From: PALSA-1006 sp963733265
Lineage (GTDB): Bacteria; Pseudomonadota; Gammaproteobacteria; Burkholderiales; Gallionellaceae
Assembly: GCA_963733265.1 (NCBI GenBank)
Contig: CAVTCF010000001.1
Location: 1,550,001-1,614,000 of the forward strand
Reading direction: 5' to 3'
Length of the DNA stretch: 64,000 nucleotides
The position numbers were made by a program, and so were the translations under genes. A model generated the notes under the pieces. The model was not told the origin of the DNA and made no database searches. It saw only the letters and a list, made by a program, of their open reading frames with translations. Below, in pieces: positions 25,461 through 33,892 of this stretch. Each line of letters begins with the position of its first letter. Positions within the stretch are counted from its first letter, which is position 1.

Positions 25461-25612
25461 GACTTTTCAAATCGAATGCCGACTGCTCCAGTCCAAAATG
25501 CAATCACAATCATCGGCAGAGGGAGCGCAGCCATAATGGATAACAAAGGGTGAGTTTTATACAGTAGCAAAGCCAAGAGTCCGCACACTATTCCAGTGGT
25601 ATAGCCTTTCAT
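25457..25612 (-). CDS. Very small two-helix membrane protein coupled to the lipoprotein
   Basis: 51 residues from the ATG at 25612, too short for many gene finders. It has two hydrophobic stretches, GIVCGLLALLLY and a Pro-rich IMAALPLPMIVIAFWTGAVG, and ends RFEKS. Its TGA overlaps the GTG start of the lipoprotein by four bases, which supports real translation. No family is recognised. Confidence 0.6.
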   Translation of the reverse strand: MKGYTTGIVCGLLALLLYKTHPLLSIMAALPLPMIVIAFWTGAVGIRFEKS

Positions 25613-26797
25613 ATAATCGCCTCGCTAGAAAATTGAAATTGATCAGTTCTTCCAAATTGGTGCGGATTCGCGAAATTTCGTTTAGACCCGAAAGTTCACT
25701 CATGACATTCTACTCTCAAATTTCAGGCTAGCACTTTTGCTGCCTGAAAATTTGCACTTCAGCGCACTGCTAAAACTTTGAGAAAACGACAGAACCAAAT
25801 CGGCGAAACCTCCCCTGAATAATCTACACACATTACGCACGGACATGTGCAAGCTGCAAAACCACTGTATCTAATTGTATTGTTGACGATAACATTATGT
25901 CCAAATCAGCAATATAAGGATATTAAAATACGCTAACATAATAGATGAAAAATTCAATAATCGCATTATAAACAATATATTAACCGTGTGTCCCAAAATG
26001 GACACACCCGCAGTAAAATTTTGAAGAACTAAAATTTCAAAAACATAGCCATGTTAGCGTTTTGATAAAGCTGAGAATGACTGAATATTTGATTAATCTG
26101 CTATGCGGAAAAATATTCCGATAGCTTTCCGTGATCTCATTTTGAGAAACCCCTATCGAGTGGGCTTGAGGGCTTGAAGTGGTTTCTAAGTTTTCGCGTA
26201 TACACACGGAGTTACCCATCAGCGGAAATTTCGACAAAATTCCAGTCCTGCGCGCTTGAGTGCAAAAAGTGCTTTTTCAACAATTTCCGGAGTGACCATG
26301 CCGTCCGGTTTCCGAGACGTATTCTTATTTTGATCAATTCAGGGCAGTGCTTTGATCCGCACAATTTGCGCATTTTGACTATTTTTAAACTCTCACTCCG
26401 GGGACTCGTTAAATAATAAATCGTGTTCCGGTTCCTTAGTTCGAAGATGAACTGGTCAAGTTTTAGTTTTGGATTACATCCAAACTCAATAGGTGAATGT
26501 TGCCGTTTTGGCAACATCGTTATCTATTTGATTATTAACTTCCTATCGCTTGTTGATTGCATTATTTAAGACTTTCATGATTTTAGAATTTTACGTTTTG
26601 GCGACAACATTTATATTGTATTAACAGTAAGTTATCGTGGTTTTAACGCCTGCACGTCCGCGTGCGTAATGTCTGAAGAATAAGAAGGGGAGTTTTTGGC
26701 TTGTTGGTGTCTTGTTTTCAGAGTATGCCACAATGAGCTGAGCGATGGCTTGTTAGGGGGAGTTATTCATTGAATGACAGCATCATCCATCATTTCT
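25613..26797. other. Long AT-rich intergenic region
   Basis: Nearly 1.2 kb without a gene I can support. Overlapping frames of 66-101 codons on both strands (26037-26517) lack clear ribosome binding sites or motifs. The only sharp structure is the inverted repeat at 25986-26007. The low GC content points to accessory DNA. Confidence 0.5.
25986..26007. promoter_or_regulatory. Perfect inverted repeat GTGTGTCC-N6-GGACACAC
   Basis: Eight-base arms match perfectly around CAAAAT. The spacing and symmetry resemble a binding site for a dimeric regulator; no T-run follows that would make it a terminator. No gene starts close by, so its target is unknown. Confidence 0.45.
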
Positions 26798-27964
26798 CTA
26801 TTTTTTCTTTGTCAGCTTATGCAACGAATGATTTTTTTTAATTTCTCGCACAAGTTGCAAAATATGTTTCGTGGTCAAGTTTAGCTTAGATGCAATTTCA
26901 TATTCCGAATATCCATTTTGATAAAGTCCCGCAACTTTGTCGAGAGTGTCATTTTGTCTTCTATCAGAAAATTTTACCTCCGCCGCAAACCATGCTTCAG
27001 CATCTTTCAGAATATTGATTGCCCAAAGCGGATGTCGCGTAGTTTCGATTGGTTCTTCAAGGGCTTGAAAAAGAGCAGAAACAAAATCATCCCAACTTGT
27101 ATAAGTTTCGGCTGATTGAGTAAATCGCTTGCTGATCTCTGGAAAACAATAAATTATTGCATTCCACTCAGAGGACATTTCAGACCAGGATTTTGTAATC
27201 GTATCTGAGACAAAGGTAATCTTCTCTTCTGACATGGGTAGCGCTGTCTCGTTTTGATATATTTCTTTGGGAGGAGAATTGTCTGCAACCAATAAAAAAC
27301 TTTCCTCGCCAACGCTTCTGAGACTGCGATGCTTAGCCCACATTTGTATAACTGCGCTATCAAGCGATTTATAAGTTCGATTTGCTTTCCTATAGTTTGT
27401 ATCTTGAATTGTTTCGTTCGTAGAATAATGAATTTTGCAATATTCAAAATTAACAACTGCGCGCCTGAAACAAAATTTACACCACGTAAAGGATTCCGTT
27501 CGAATTAATGAAAGTATGATTTGTAAAATTTCAGCAATCAATTTCAATGATTCACCACAGCGGATAAATTCAGTATTTTGATCATGGCTCCGCTCAGCCA
27601 AGCAGTCAAAATGTGCAGCGGCATTCCTAAATTTAAATGCATAGAGATTACATTGATCAGAAGAAATTAATTCTTTTACTAGAGGCAATGAAATGTCATT
27701 AAATTTCAGTTCATCATCAATTAGGCGGCTTTGGGATATTAATTGAATGAGAAGTGGGTTGAATATGTTGCAAAAGTTTTGCATGACTGAGTAACGTCCA
27801 TAAACCACACCACTCCGATTATTTTTGGCAAAAGCCAATTCCTGACGCGCTATGAGTGATAGAAAATTATCAATCCCGTGCAAAATAGACGGATCCGCGA
27901 GGCGGAATCGCTTTTTTAGATCAACAGTTAACTCCTTAAATTTATCGCCCTTAGTCATTAGCAT
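26798..27964 (-). CDS. Uncharacterised protein with zinc knuckle and C-terminal helix-turn-helix
   Basis: 388 residues; ATG at 27964 with GGAA upstream, or a second Met at 27958. No family recognised. The N-terminal half is helical (SILHGIDNFLSLIARQELAF). Around residues 160-178 is a CKFCFRRAVVNFEYCKIH motif (C-x2-C ... C-x2-H) that should bind zinc. The C-terminus (about 345-380, YQNGYSEYEIASKLNLTTKH) is a helix-turn-helix followed by a Lys-rich tail. It is probably a DNA-binding protein of a mobile island, placed divergently from the AlpA-like gene. The coding is AT-rich compared with the core genes to the right. Confidence 0.65.
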   Translation of the reverse strand: MLMTKGDKFKELTVDLKKRFRLADPSILHGIDNFLSLIARQELAFAKNNRSGVVYGRYSVMQNFCNIFNPLLIQLISQSRLIDDELKFNDISLPLVKELISSDQCNLYAFKFRNAAAHFDCLAERSHDQNTEFIRCGESLKLIAEILQIILSLIRTESFTWCKFCFRRAVVNFEYCKIHYSTNETIQDTNYRKANRTYKSLDSAVIQMWAKHRSLRSVGEESFLLVADNSPPKEIYQNETALPMSEEKITFVSDTITKSWSEMSSEWNAIIYCFPEISKRFTQSAETYTSWDDFVSALFQALEEPIETTRHPLWAINILKDAEAWFAAEVKFSDRRQNDTLDKVAGLYQNGYSEYEIASKLNLTTKHILQLVREIKKNHSLHKLTKKK

Positions 27965-28289
27965 TCATTTCCAATGTTTTCCCTAGTCGATGATTCAACA
28001 ATGTCAATTTGGAGATGTTATCGAAGATAGTCTAAATCGTAACAGTTATCTGAATGAAATACGCAAACCTTCGCATTTTCATTCCTCAAGTGAGGCGTTA
28101 ATCAGTAGCTGGGCATCTTCCGATGGAGAGGACTGAATAAATATTTAACGGGCAAATAATATGTTTATCAGACCAAATGATTTAACAGATGAAAGGCATA
28201 TTGCAACGGAAGTGGGTGTCTGGAAAAGTTTCATATTTGGCATGTACTTGAACTTACCCCACGAAAGGCAAATATTTTAGGATAAAATT
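27965..28289. other. Intergenic region between zinc-knuckle protein and AlpA-like gene
   Basis: About 325 bases with both divergent promoters. A 39-codon frame at 28161-28280 (MFIRPNDLTDERH...) ends at the ribosome binding site of the AlpA-like gene and could be a leader peptide; evidence is too thin to call a gene. Confidence 0.4.
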
Positions 28290-28505
28290 ATGCAATCGAA
28301 TTTACAGCAAAATCAGATAGTAGATTTTTTGATCTCGCGGAAGACAGTTGAAAAAATGTGCGGTTTGAGTCGGGCAACAATTTATCGTTTGATGAAATTA
28401 GGGAAGTTTCCAAACTCTGTATCAATTGGGACAGGAGCAGTACGGTGGCGGCAATCCGAAGTTGTTGCTTGGCAAATGTCACGGCCTGCTACAGTAAAAA
28501 TATGA
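28290..28505 (+). CDS. AlpA-like regulator / excisionase
   Basis: 71 residues with the MerR/AlpA-type helix-turn-helix: FLISRKTVEKMCGLSRATIY, then RLMKLGKFPNSVSIGTGAVRW and W.xSEVxxW at the end (RQSEVVAWQMSRP). AlpA proteins activate integrase or excision genes of prophages and islands. AGGA lies upstream of the ATG. No integrase gene is found nearby in this window, so the element it served may have decayed. Confidence 0.85.
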   Translation: MQSNLQQNQIVDFLISRKTVEKMCGLSRATIYRLMKLGKFPNSVSIGTGAVRWRQSEVVAWQMSRPATVKI

Positions 28506-28840
28506 TCTTCGATCAATATTATTACTGGATTGTCTCGTTTAATCTCGCCGGGTTCAATTCCCCGCCCCTTGGGGCGAAGGCAGGCGATAGCCTGCGGTGT
28601 TGACCTGGAGTCGATACCCCGCTGCTTGCGGCGGGGTTCTTCATTGAATTGGTTTTAACACTGCATATGAGTTGTGGGTATAATTTGGCATGTCGTTAAC
28701 GATTGACGGTATAAATGACGGTATATTATTTATTGGCGCAACTCAAACTCAATCGTGTAAAGGCTTTTAAGCCACTCTTCGATTGACAGTTTCCCATCGA
28801 AAAGCAGCAACATTTCTGCTGCGAACAGTCAGGAGCAGCA
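28506..28840. other. Intergenic region with palindromic repeats, upstream of MacA-like gene
   Basis: Contains REP-like palindromes (28555-28645), a tRNA T-loop-like GGTTCAATTCC at 28553-28563, and a direct repeat TGACGGTATA at 28704-28713 and 28716-28725 that may be a regulator site or part of the promoter of the export operon. No complete tRNA or gene is seen. Confidence 0.5.
28555..28645. repeat. REP-like palindrome pair
   Basis: Two GC-rich hairpins stand 50 bases apart: one in CCCCGCCCCTTGGGGCG (about 28560-28576), and CCCCGCTGCTTGCGGCGGGG (28617-28636) followed by TTCTT. The second could also stop transcription. The form is that of repetitive extragenic palindromes common in beta- and gammaproteobacteria. 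Confidence 0.55.
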
Positions 28841-30022
28841 ATGGCTTCCACGCAATTCGGTCAGTTCTCTTCCCGTAATAAAAAGCTTTTCCCCCTCATT
28901 CTGGTAGTGATTATTTTGCTTGCAGGCATAGCTTATCTTAGTCGCAGCAAGCCTTTGCCGGTGATATTGAAAACAGTGGAGCGGGGTATCGTTGAGGCGT
29001 CGGTCAGCAACACGCGTGCTGGTACAGTCAAGCCGTGTCGCCGTGCCAAGTTGGCACCACCGGCAGGCGGGCAGATTTCAAAGATGCGCGTAAAAAAAGG
29101 GGATCGTGTCGTTGCCGGGCAGGTGTTGCTTGAGCTTTGGGACGAAGACATGATCGCGCAGGAAAGATTATCGCGTGACCAGTTGAAAACTTCAGAATTG
29201 CGGGTGAGTGAAGTTTGTAGTTTGGCTGAAGCAGCACAGCGGGATGCGGTTCGATCCAGGGAATTGCTGGACAAAGGTTTTATTTCCACTCAGCAGCTTG
29301 ACCGTGCAGTGACTGATGCACAGTCGCGGCAAGCCGCATGCGACGGCGCGCACAGTGATATCGAGCAGTCCAAAGCACGCATTGAAGTTGCTCAGAGGAG
29401 CTTGGAACGTATGGTTTTGCGCGCGCCGTTTGCGGGCATTGTGGCAGACATCAGCGGTGAACTGGGCGAATATGCCACACCTTCCCCGCCGGGAATTCCG
29501 ACGTTGCCCGCAATCGATTTGATCGACGACAGTTGCATGTTTGTGAGTGCGCCGATTGATGAGGTTGACGCTGCCAAATTAAAGCTTGGACAAAGCAGTC
29601 GCATCACGCTCGATGCGATCAAAGGCCGCACTTTTGTCGGAAAAGTGAAACGCATCGCCCCTTATGTGCTGGAAGTGGAGAAGCAGGCGCGTACCGTGGA
29701 AGTAGAAGTCGAATTCAACGAGCGGCCGCAGAGTGAAAACCTGTTGGTGGGATATAGCGCCGATGTTGAGATCGTGCATGATGTGCATACGAAAGTGCTG
29801 CGTATTCCCACGCAGACCTTGATGGAAGGCAAGCGCGTACTGTTGTACAAAAACGATGGCAAGCTTGAAGAGCGTGTTGTTGTCACCGGCTTGGCAAATT
29901 GGGAATACACCGAAGTCGTAACAGGTTTGAACGAAGGCGACCGGATCGTTTCATCCCTGGATAGGCCGGGAGTCAAAGCGGGTGTGGTGGTTCAGCCTGA
30001 TGAGACACCCGTGGCAAAATGA
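28841..30022 (+). CDS. HlyD/MacA-family periplasmic adaptor protein
   Basis: 393 residues. One N-terminal membrane anchor (about 15-33, LFPLILVVIILLAGIAYL), then the adaptor fold: lipoyl half motifs AGTVKPCRRAKLAPPAGGQI and VLRAPFAGIVADISGE around an alpha-hairpin (about 105-185), a beta-barrel and a membrane-proximal domain (LVGYSADVEIVHDVHTKVLRIP). It should link an inner-membrane ABC permease to an outer-membrane channel. CAGGAG precedes the ATG. Its TGA overlaps the start of the ATPase gene (ATGA), and two permeases follow, forming a tripartite export operon. The substrate is unknown. Confidence 0.92.
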   Translation: MASTQFGQFSSRNKKLFPLILVVIILLAGIAYLSRSKPLPVILKTVERGIVEASVSNTRAGTVKPCRRAKLAPPAGGQISKMRVKKGDRVVAGQVLLELWDEDMIAQERLSRDQLKTSELRVSEVCSLAEAAQRDAVRSRELLDKGFISTQQLDRAVTDAQSRQAACDGAHSDIEQSKARIEVAQRSLERMVLRAPFAGIVADISGELGEYATPSPPGIPTLPAIDLIDDSCMFVSAPIDEVDAAKLKLGQSSRITLDAIKGRTFVGKVKRIAPYVLEVEKQARTVEVEVEFNERPQSENLLVGYSADVEIVHDVHTKVLRIPTQTLMEGKRVLLYKNDGKLEERVVVTGLANWEYTEVVTGLNEGDRIVSSLDRPGVKAGVVVQPDETPVAK

Positions 30023-30693
30023 TCGAACTGCGCAATGTCAGCCGCACGTTTGTGGTGGGCGACCAGCAAGTCACCGCGCTGCGCGATATTAATTTGCAAT
30101 TGGGCGACGGTGAATATCTTTCCATCATGGGGCCGTCCGGTTCCGGCAAATCCACCATGCTTAATTTGCTCGGTCTGCTCGATAGACCGTCCTCCGGCGA
30201 ATATCTCCTAGACGGTGGCAACGTCACAGCCTTAAGCGAAGAACAGCAAGCCCGTGTACGTAGCGAAAAGATCGGCTTCGTGTTCCAATCTTTTCATCTC
30301 GTGCCACGTCTCACTGCGGCGCAAAATATCGAACTGCCAATGATGCTGGCTGGTATTCCGGTTGAGGAGCGCAAACAACGCGTCGCCAAACTGATCGAAA
30401 GTTACGGCTTGATTGCGCGCGCCGATCATCGTCCCGACCAGCTTTCCGGCGGGCAACGTCAACGTGTTGCCATCGCTCGCGCTACGGTAATGCGGCCCAG
30501 TGTACTGCTGGCGGATGAGCCGACCGGCAATCTGGATCGCACTACCGGATGGGAAGTGTTGAAACTGCTGGAAGGTTTGCTGGAACAAGGCATCACGCTG
30601 GTGCTGGTGACTCACGATGCCGAGATTGGCGCGCGTGCCAAACGCCAGTTACACATGCTGGATGGCTTTATTCAGTCTGACGAGAAGCGTTGA
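30019..30693 (+). CDS. ABC transporter ATPase, MacB/LolD type
   Basis: 224 residues, a complete ATPase: Walker A GPSGSGKSTMLNLLG, Q-loop FVFQSFHLVPRLTA, signature LSGGQRQRVAIARA, Walker B VLLADEPTGNLD and H-loop LVLVTHD. It is of the class that works with FtsX/MacB-type permeases (mechanotransmission) rather than importers. The start overlaps the adaptor stop by 4 bases. It presumably powers the two permeases at 30836 and 32049. Confidence 0.95.
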   Translation: MIELRNVSRTFVVGDQQVTALRDINLQLGDGEYLSIMGPSGSGKSTMLNLLGLLDRPSSGEYLLDGGNVTALSEEQQARVRSEKIGFVFQSFHLVPRLTAAQNIELPMMLAGIPVEERKQRVAKLIESYGLIARADHRPDQLSGGQRQRVAIARATVMRPSVLLADEPTGNLDRTTGWEVLKLLEGLLEQGITLVLVTHDAEIGARAKRQLHMLDGFIQSDEKR

Positions 30694-30721
30694 TTATGAT
30701 ATCAGATGAACTCGTCGAGCT

Positions 30722-30821
30722 ATTGTCCCCTCCGCCTTGCAGGGCTAGGGTGGGGGTAGAAGCGTGGATGATCCAAAAAGCTGACCCCCATCCTAGCCTT
30801 CCCCCTAAAAAGGGGAAGGGA
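30722..30821. repeat. Dispersed palindromic repeat, copy 1 (same family as 48061-48143)
   Basis: Arms GGCTAGGGTGGGGGT (30743-30757) and ACCCCCATCCTAGCC (30784-30798) pair with one mismatch, and a second hairpin CCCCCTAAAAAGGGG follows. Nearly the same right half occurs at 48106-48142. It lies between the ATPase gene and the first permease within one operon. Confidence 0.8.
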
Positions 30822-30835
30822 CAGAACGGTTTCGT

Positions 30836-32044
30836 ATGAAACTCGTCGACACTCTGCACTTCGCTTCAGGCAGTTTGCGCGGCAGCCCGACGCGCACACT
30901 GTTGATGATTCTGGCGATGTCTATCGGCGTGGCGGCAGTGGTGATACTCACGGCGCTGGGAGAAGGTGCGCGTCTCTATGTGGTCAATCAGTTTGCTTCA
31001 CTGGGAACTAATTTGGTTATCGTCTTGCCCGGGCGTACCGAAACAGCGGGAATCAGTCCCGGCATGTTGCTGGGGCAGGTGCCTCGCGAAATCTCGCTGG
31101 ACGATGCGCAAGCCATTGCACATGGACGCACGGTAAAGCGTATCGCTCCGCTGGCGATTGGTTCTGCCACGCTTTCGCTCGATGCGCTGAACCGCGAAGT
31201 GATGGTGCTCGGCTCAACATCCGAGTTGCTGGCAGTGCGCCACATGAGCATAGGGCTGGGAAACTTTTTGCCGGCGGGGGACATTCATGAAAGCGCTTCG
31301 GTATGCGTGATCGGCATCTTGCTCAAACATGAATTGTTCGGCAACGGGCAGGCAATCGGTGCTTGGGTGCGGCTGGGTGACAGGCGTTTTCGCGTGATCG
31401 GCGTGATGGCGAAGCAAGGCGAATCGATGGGATTTAACACCGATGAAATTGTCATTGTGCCCGTCGCTTCAGCGCAACAACTATTTAATACTTCCGGCCT
31501 GTATCGCATTCTCGTTGAAGCAAAAAGTCGCGATGTCATCGGGCAAACCAAACATGATGCCGAAGTAACAATGTTTGACCGTCACAGCGGCGAAAAGGAT
31601 GTGACGATCATCACGGAAGATGCTGTGCTGGCCACCTTTGATCGCATTCTTACAGCCCTGACCATGGCCGTTGGTGGCATAGCCGCAATCAGCCTCGCCG
31701 TGGCAGGTGTGTTGATTATGAATGTCATGCTCATTGCCGTGGCGCAGCGCGTTAAAGAGATCGGCTTGCTCAAAGCGTTGGGAGCGCCACCGAAGCAGAT
31801 ACGCACTATCTTCTTTGCGGAAGCGGCCTTGCTTTCCGGCATTGGCAGTTTAGCGGGGCTGCTGTTGGGTTACGCGGGCAGTATCGTCATCGGGACAGTA
31901 TATCCGACACTGCCGGTCAGCCCGCCTTGGTGGGCAGTGCTGGCGGCTTGTGGTACGGCATTGGGGACAGGCGTTTTGTTCAGCGTGTGGCCTGCGCGAC
32001 GCGCGGCGAAACTTGATGCGGTTGCGGCTTTGGCGGGGCGATAA
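30836..32044 (+). CDS. ABC transporter permease, MacB/FtsX family (first)
   Basis: 402 residues. An N-terminal membrane helix (about 22-42, RTLLMILAMSIGVAAVVILT) is followed by a large periplasmic domain (MacB_PCD type, GTNLVIVLPGRTE) and three C-terminal helices (from about 275) with the FtsX-domain RVKEIGLLKALGAPPKQI and the ending WPARRAAKLDAVAAL. It works with the ATPase as half of a dimer. Start ATG at 30836 lies just after a dispersed palindrome; no strong ribosome binding site is visible. The ATPase domain that is fused in true MacB is a separate gene here. Confidence 0.92.
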   Translation: MKLVDTLHFASGSLRGSPTRTLLMILAMSIGVAAVVILTALGEGARLYVVNQFASLGTNLVIVLPGRTETAGISPGMLLGQVPREISLDDAQAIAHGRTVKRIAPLAIGSATLSLDALNREVMVLGSTSELLAVRHMSIGLGNFLPAGDIHESASVCVIGILLKHELFGNGQAIGAWVRLGDRRFRVIGVMAKQGESMGFNTDEIVIVPVASAQQLFNTSGLYRILVEAKSRDVIGQTKHDAEVTMFDRHSGEKDVTIITEDAVLATFDRILTALTMAVGGIAAISLAVAGVLIMNVMLIAVAQRVKEIGLLKALGAPPKQIRTIFFAEAALLSGIGSLAGLLLGYAGSIVIGTVYPTLPVSPPWWAVLAACGTALGTGVLFSVWPARRAAKLDAVAALAGR

Positions 32045-32048
32045 ATTT

Positions 32049-33248
32049 ATGTTATTTTCCGACCTCATCAAGCTCACCATCTCCAGCTTTCTCACCTACC
32101 GCATGCGCAGCTTTCTCACCGGGTTGGGAATTGCTATCGGTATTGCGGCGGTCATTTTGCTCACCTCCATTGGTGATGGTTTACACCAGTTCGTTTTGTC
32201 CGAGTTCACGCAGTTTGGTACTAACATCATCAGTGTCCAGCCCGGCAAAACACAAACACTGGGGGCAAATGTTGGCATCTTCGGTTCGGTCAGGCCGCTA
32301 TCGCTGAGTGATGCCGATTTGTTGCGCCATCTGCCATACATTGAAAACGTCAATCCCAGTGTGATGGGTAACGTGGAGCTGCGCGTGAATGGTAAAACGC
32401 GTCGATCTACCGTATTCGGCGAAGGGCGTAATTTTGCTAGTGCATTCACCATGAAAGTGCAGAGCGGCAGTTTCTGGCCCGATGAAGACAACGAGCAAGC
32501 GCGTGCCTTCGTCGTGATAGGTGCGAAAATTCGACAAGAACTTTTCGCCGGAGAAAATCCGCTGGGCAGTTACTTGCGCGTGGGGGGGCAACGTTACCGT
32601 GTCATCGGGGTAATGGAGCCTAAAGGGCAAGTGCTGGGTCTTGATTTGGACGATGCGGTATTTATTCCAGCCGCGCGCGCAATGGAACTGCTTAACCGTC
32701 TGGGACTGATGGAAATACAAGTGAGTTACAGAGCGGGAGCCGATGTAAATGATGTGTTGCGAATTATTACCGGGCGAATAAAAGAACGGCACGGGCGCGA
32801 AGATTTCACCGTCATCTCACAAGCGCAGGCACTCGACGTGTTGAACTCGGTGTTGGATGTCATTACTTTTGCCGTCGGCGCATTGGGTGGTATCTCGCTA
32901 TTGGTCGGTGCAGTCGGCATCCTCACTATCATGACCATGGCCGTTACCGAACGCACCGCCGAAATCGGCCTGCTGCGTGCGTTGGGCGCGCAAGAAAAAC
33001 AAGTACTGATACTATTTCTGGGCGAAGCGATCATGCTTTCCGCACTGGGCGGTATTATGGGTCTGGTCGTCGGTATCGGCATCGCCCAGGCGGTACATTT
33101 TTTTGCTCCTTTGTTTCCGGTGCATACTCCGTTGCTGTTCGTCTTGCTTGCTGAATTTACTGCTGTCAGCATTGGCCTTGCCGCAGGTGTAGCGCCGGCA
33201 ATGCGCGCGGCCCGGCTTGATCCGGTGGAGGCGTTGCATGCGGAGTGA
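32049..33248 (+). CDS. ABC transporter permease, MacB/FtsX family (second)
   Basis: 399 residues from the ATG at 32049, four bases after the previous stop; the open frame further upstream overlaps the first permease. Same architecture: helix at about 20-40 (LTGLGIAIGIAAVILLTSIG), periplasmic domain (GTNIISVQPGKTQTLG) and three C-terminal helices with ERTAEIGLLRALGAQEKQVL and AARLDPVEALHAE. Two different permeases in one operon suggest a heterodimer, unlike the MacB homodimer. Confidence 0.92.
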   Translation: MLFSDLIKLTISSFLTYRMRSFLTGLGIAIGIAAVILLTSIGDGLHQFVLSEFTQFGTNIISVQPGKTQTLGANVGIFGSVRPLSLSDADLLRHLPYIENVNPSVMGNVELRVNGKTRRSTVFGEGRNFASAFTMKVQSGSFWPDEDNEQARAFVVIGAKIRQELFAGENPLGSYLRVGGQRYRVIGVMEPKGQVLGLDLDDAVFIPAARAMELLNRLGLMEIQVSYRAGADVNDVLRIITGRIKERHGREDFTVISQAQALDVLNSVLDVITFAVGALGGISLLVGAVGILTIMTMAVTERTAEIGLLRALGAQEKQVLILFLGEAIMLSALGGIMGLVVGIGIAQAVHFFAPLFPVHTPLLFVLLAEFTAVSIGLAAGVAPAMRAARLDPVEALHAE

Positions 33249-33322
33249 TTGTGTAGGCGGGCGGAGAGGAACGAACCCCGGAATTTGCGCCGATTAAATA
33301 TGATGAAGTAAGGTTAGTGTTG

Positions 33323-33856
33323 ATGAAGAAAAATTATCCATTGCACCATGTGTATCGCTTACTAGAGCCGGGGCCGGTTGTATTGGTGACGACCTCACTC
33401 AAGGGCAAAGCAAACATCATGACAATGTCTTGGCACACGATGATGGAGTTTGTGCCGCCGCTGGTGGGGTGCGTGCTTAGTGGGCGCAACTACAGTTTTG
33501 ATGCGCTGTGCAAGACCAAGGAATGTGTGCTTAACATTCCGTCGGTGGAGCTGGCGAAGCAGGTGGTGGGGGTGGGTAATTGTTCGGGCAGCAAGGTGGA
33601 TAAGTTCAAAAAATTCAAACTGACGGCGATGCCTGCATCCGATGTGGCTGCGCCGCTTATAGCCGAGTGCTACGCCAATCTTGAATGCAAAGTGGTTGAT
33701 GCGCGCATGGTGAACAAATACAATTTCTTTGTGCTGGAAGTACTTAAAGCGTGGATTGATCCTGCACGAAAGAACTCGCACACGCTGCATCATCAAGGCA
33801 AGGGAAAATTTATGGTGGCGGGAGATACGATCAAGCTGCCTTCCAAAATGGTGTGA
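33323..33856 (+). CDS. Flavin reductase-like, FMN-binding protein
   Basis: 177 residues from the ATG at 33323, with TAAGG nine bases upstream; GTG at 33317 is an alternative. It has the flavin reductase-like split beta-barrel of the flavoredoxin group: LEPGPVVLVTTSLKGKANIMTMSWHTMMEFVPP, broken here as GPVVLVTTS and NIMTMSWHT, then VGCVLSGRNYS, ECVLNIPS and VGNCSGSKVDKF. Such proteins bind FMN and pass electrons in the cytoplasm. It appears monocistronic. Physiological partner unknown. Confidence 0.85.
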   Translation: MKKNYPLHHVYRLLEPGPVVLVTTSLKGKANIMTMSWHTMMEFVPPLVGCVLSGRNYSFDALCKTKECVLNIPSVELAKQVVGVGNCSGSKVDKFKKFKLTAMPASDVAAPLIAECYANLECKVVDARMVNKYNFFVLEVLKAWIDPARKNSHTLHHQGKGKFMVAGDTIKLPSKMV

Positions 33857-33892
33857 ACGATATTGAATCTCCAGCTTTCATAAATCCAACTG

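Noticed and set aside
26037..26517. Overlapping frames of 66-101 codons on both strands in the AT-rich gap
   Set aside because: Mutually overlapping, no ribosome binding sites, no motifs; typical chance frames.
28541..28590. A tRNA gene around the GGTTCAATTCC sequence
   Set aside because: No D-arm, anticodon arm or acceptor stem can be formed; at most a fragment.
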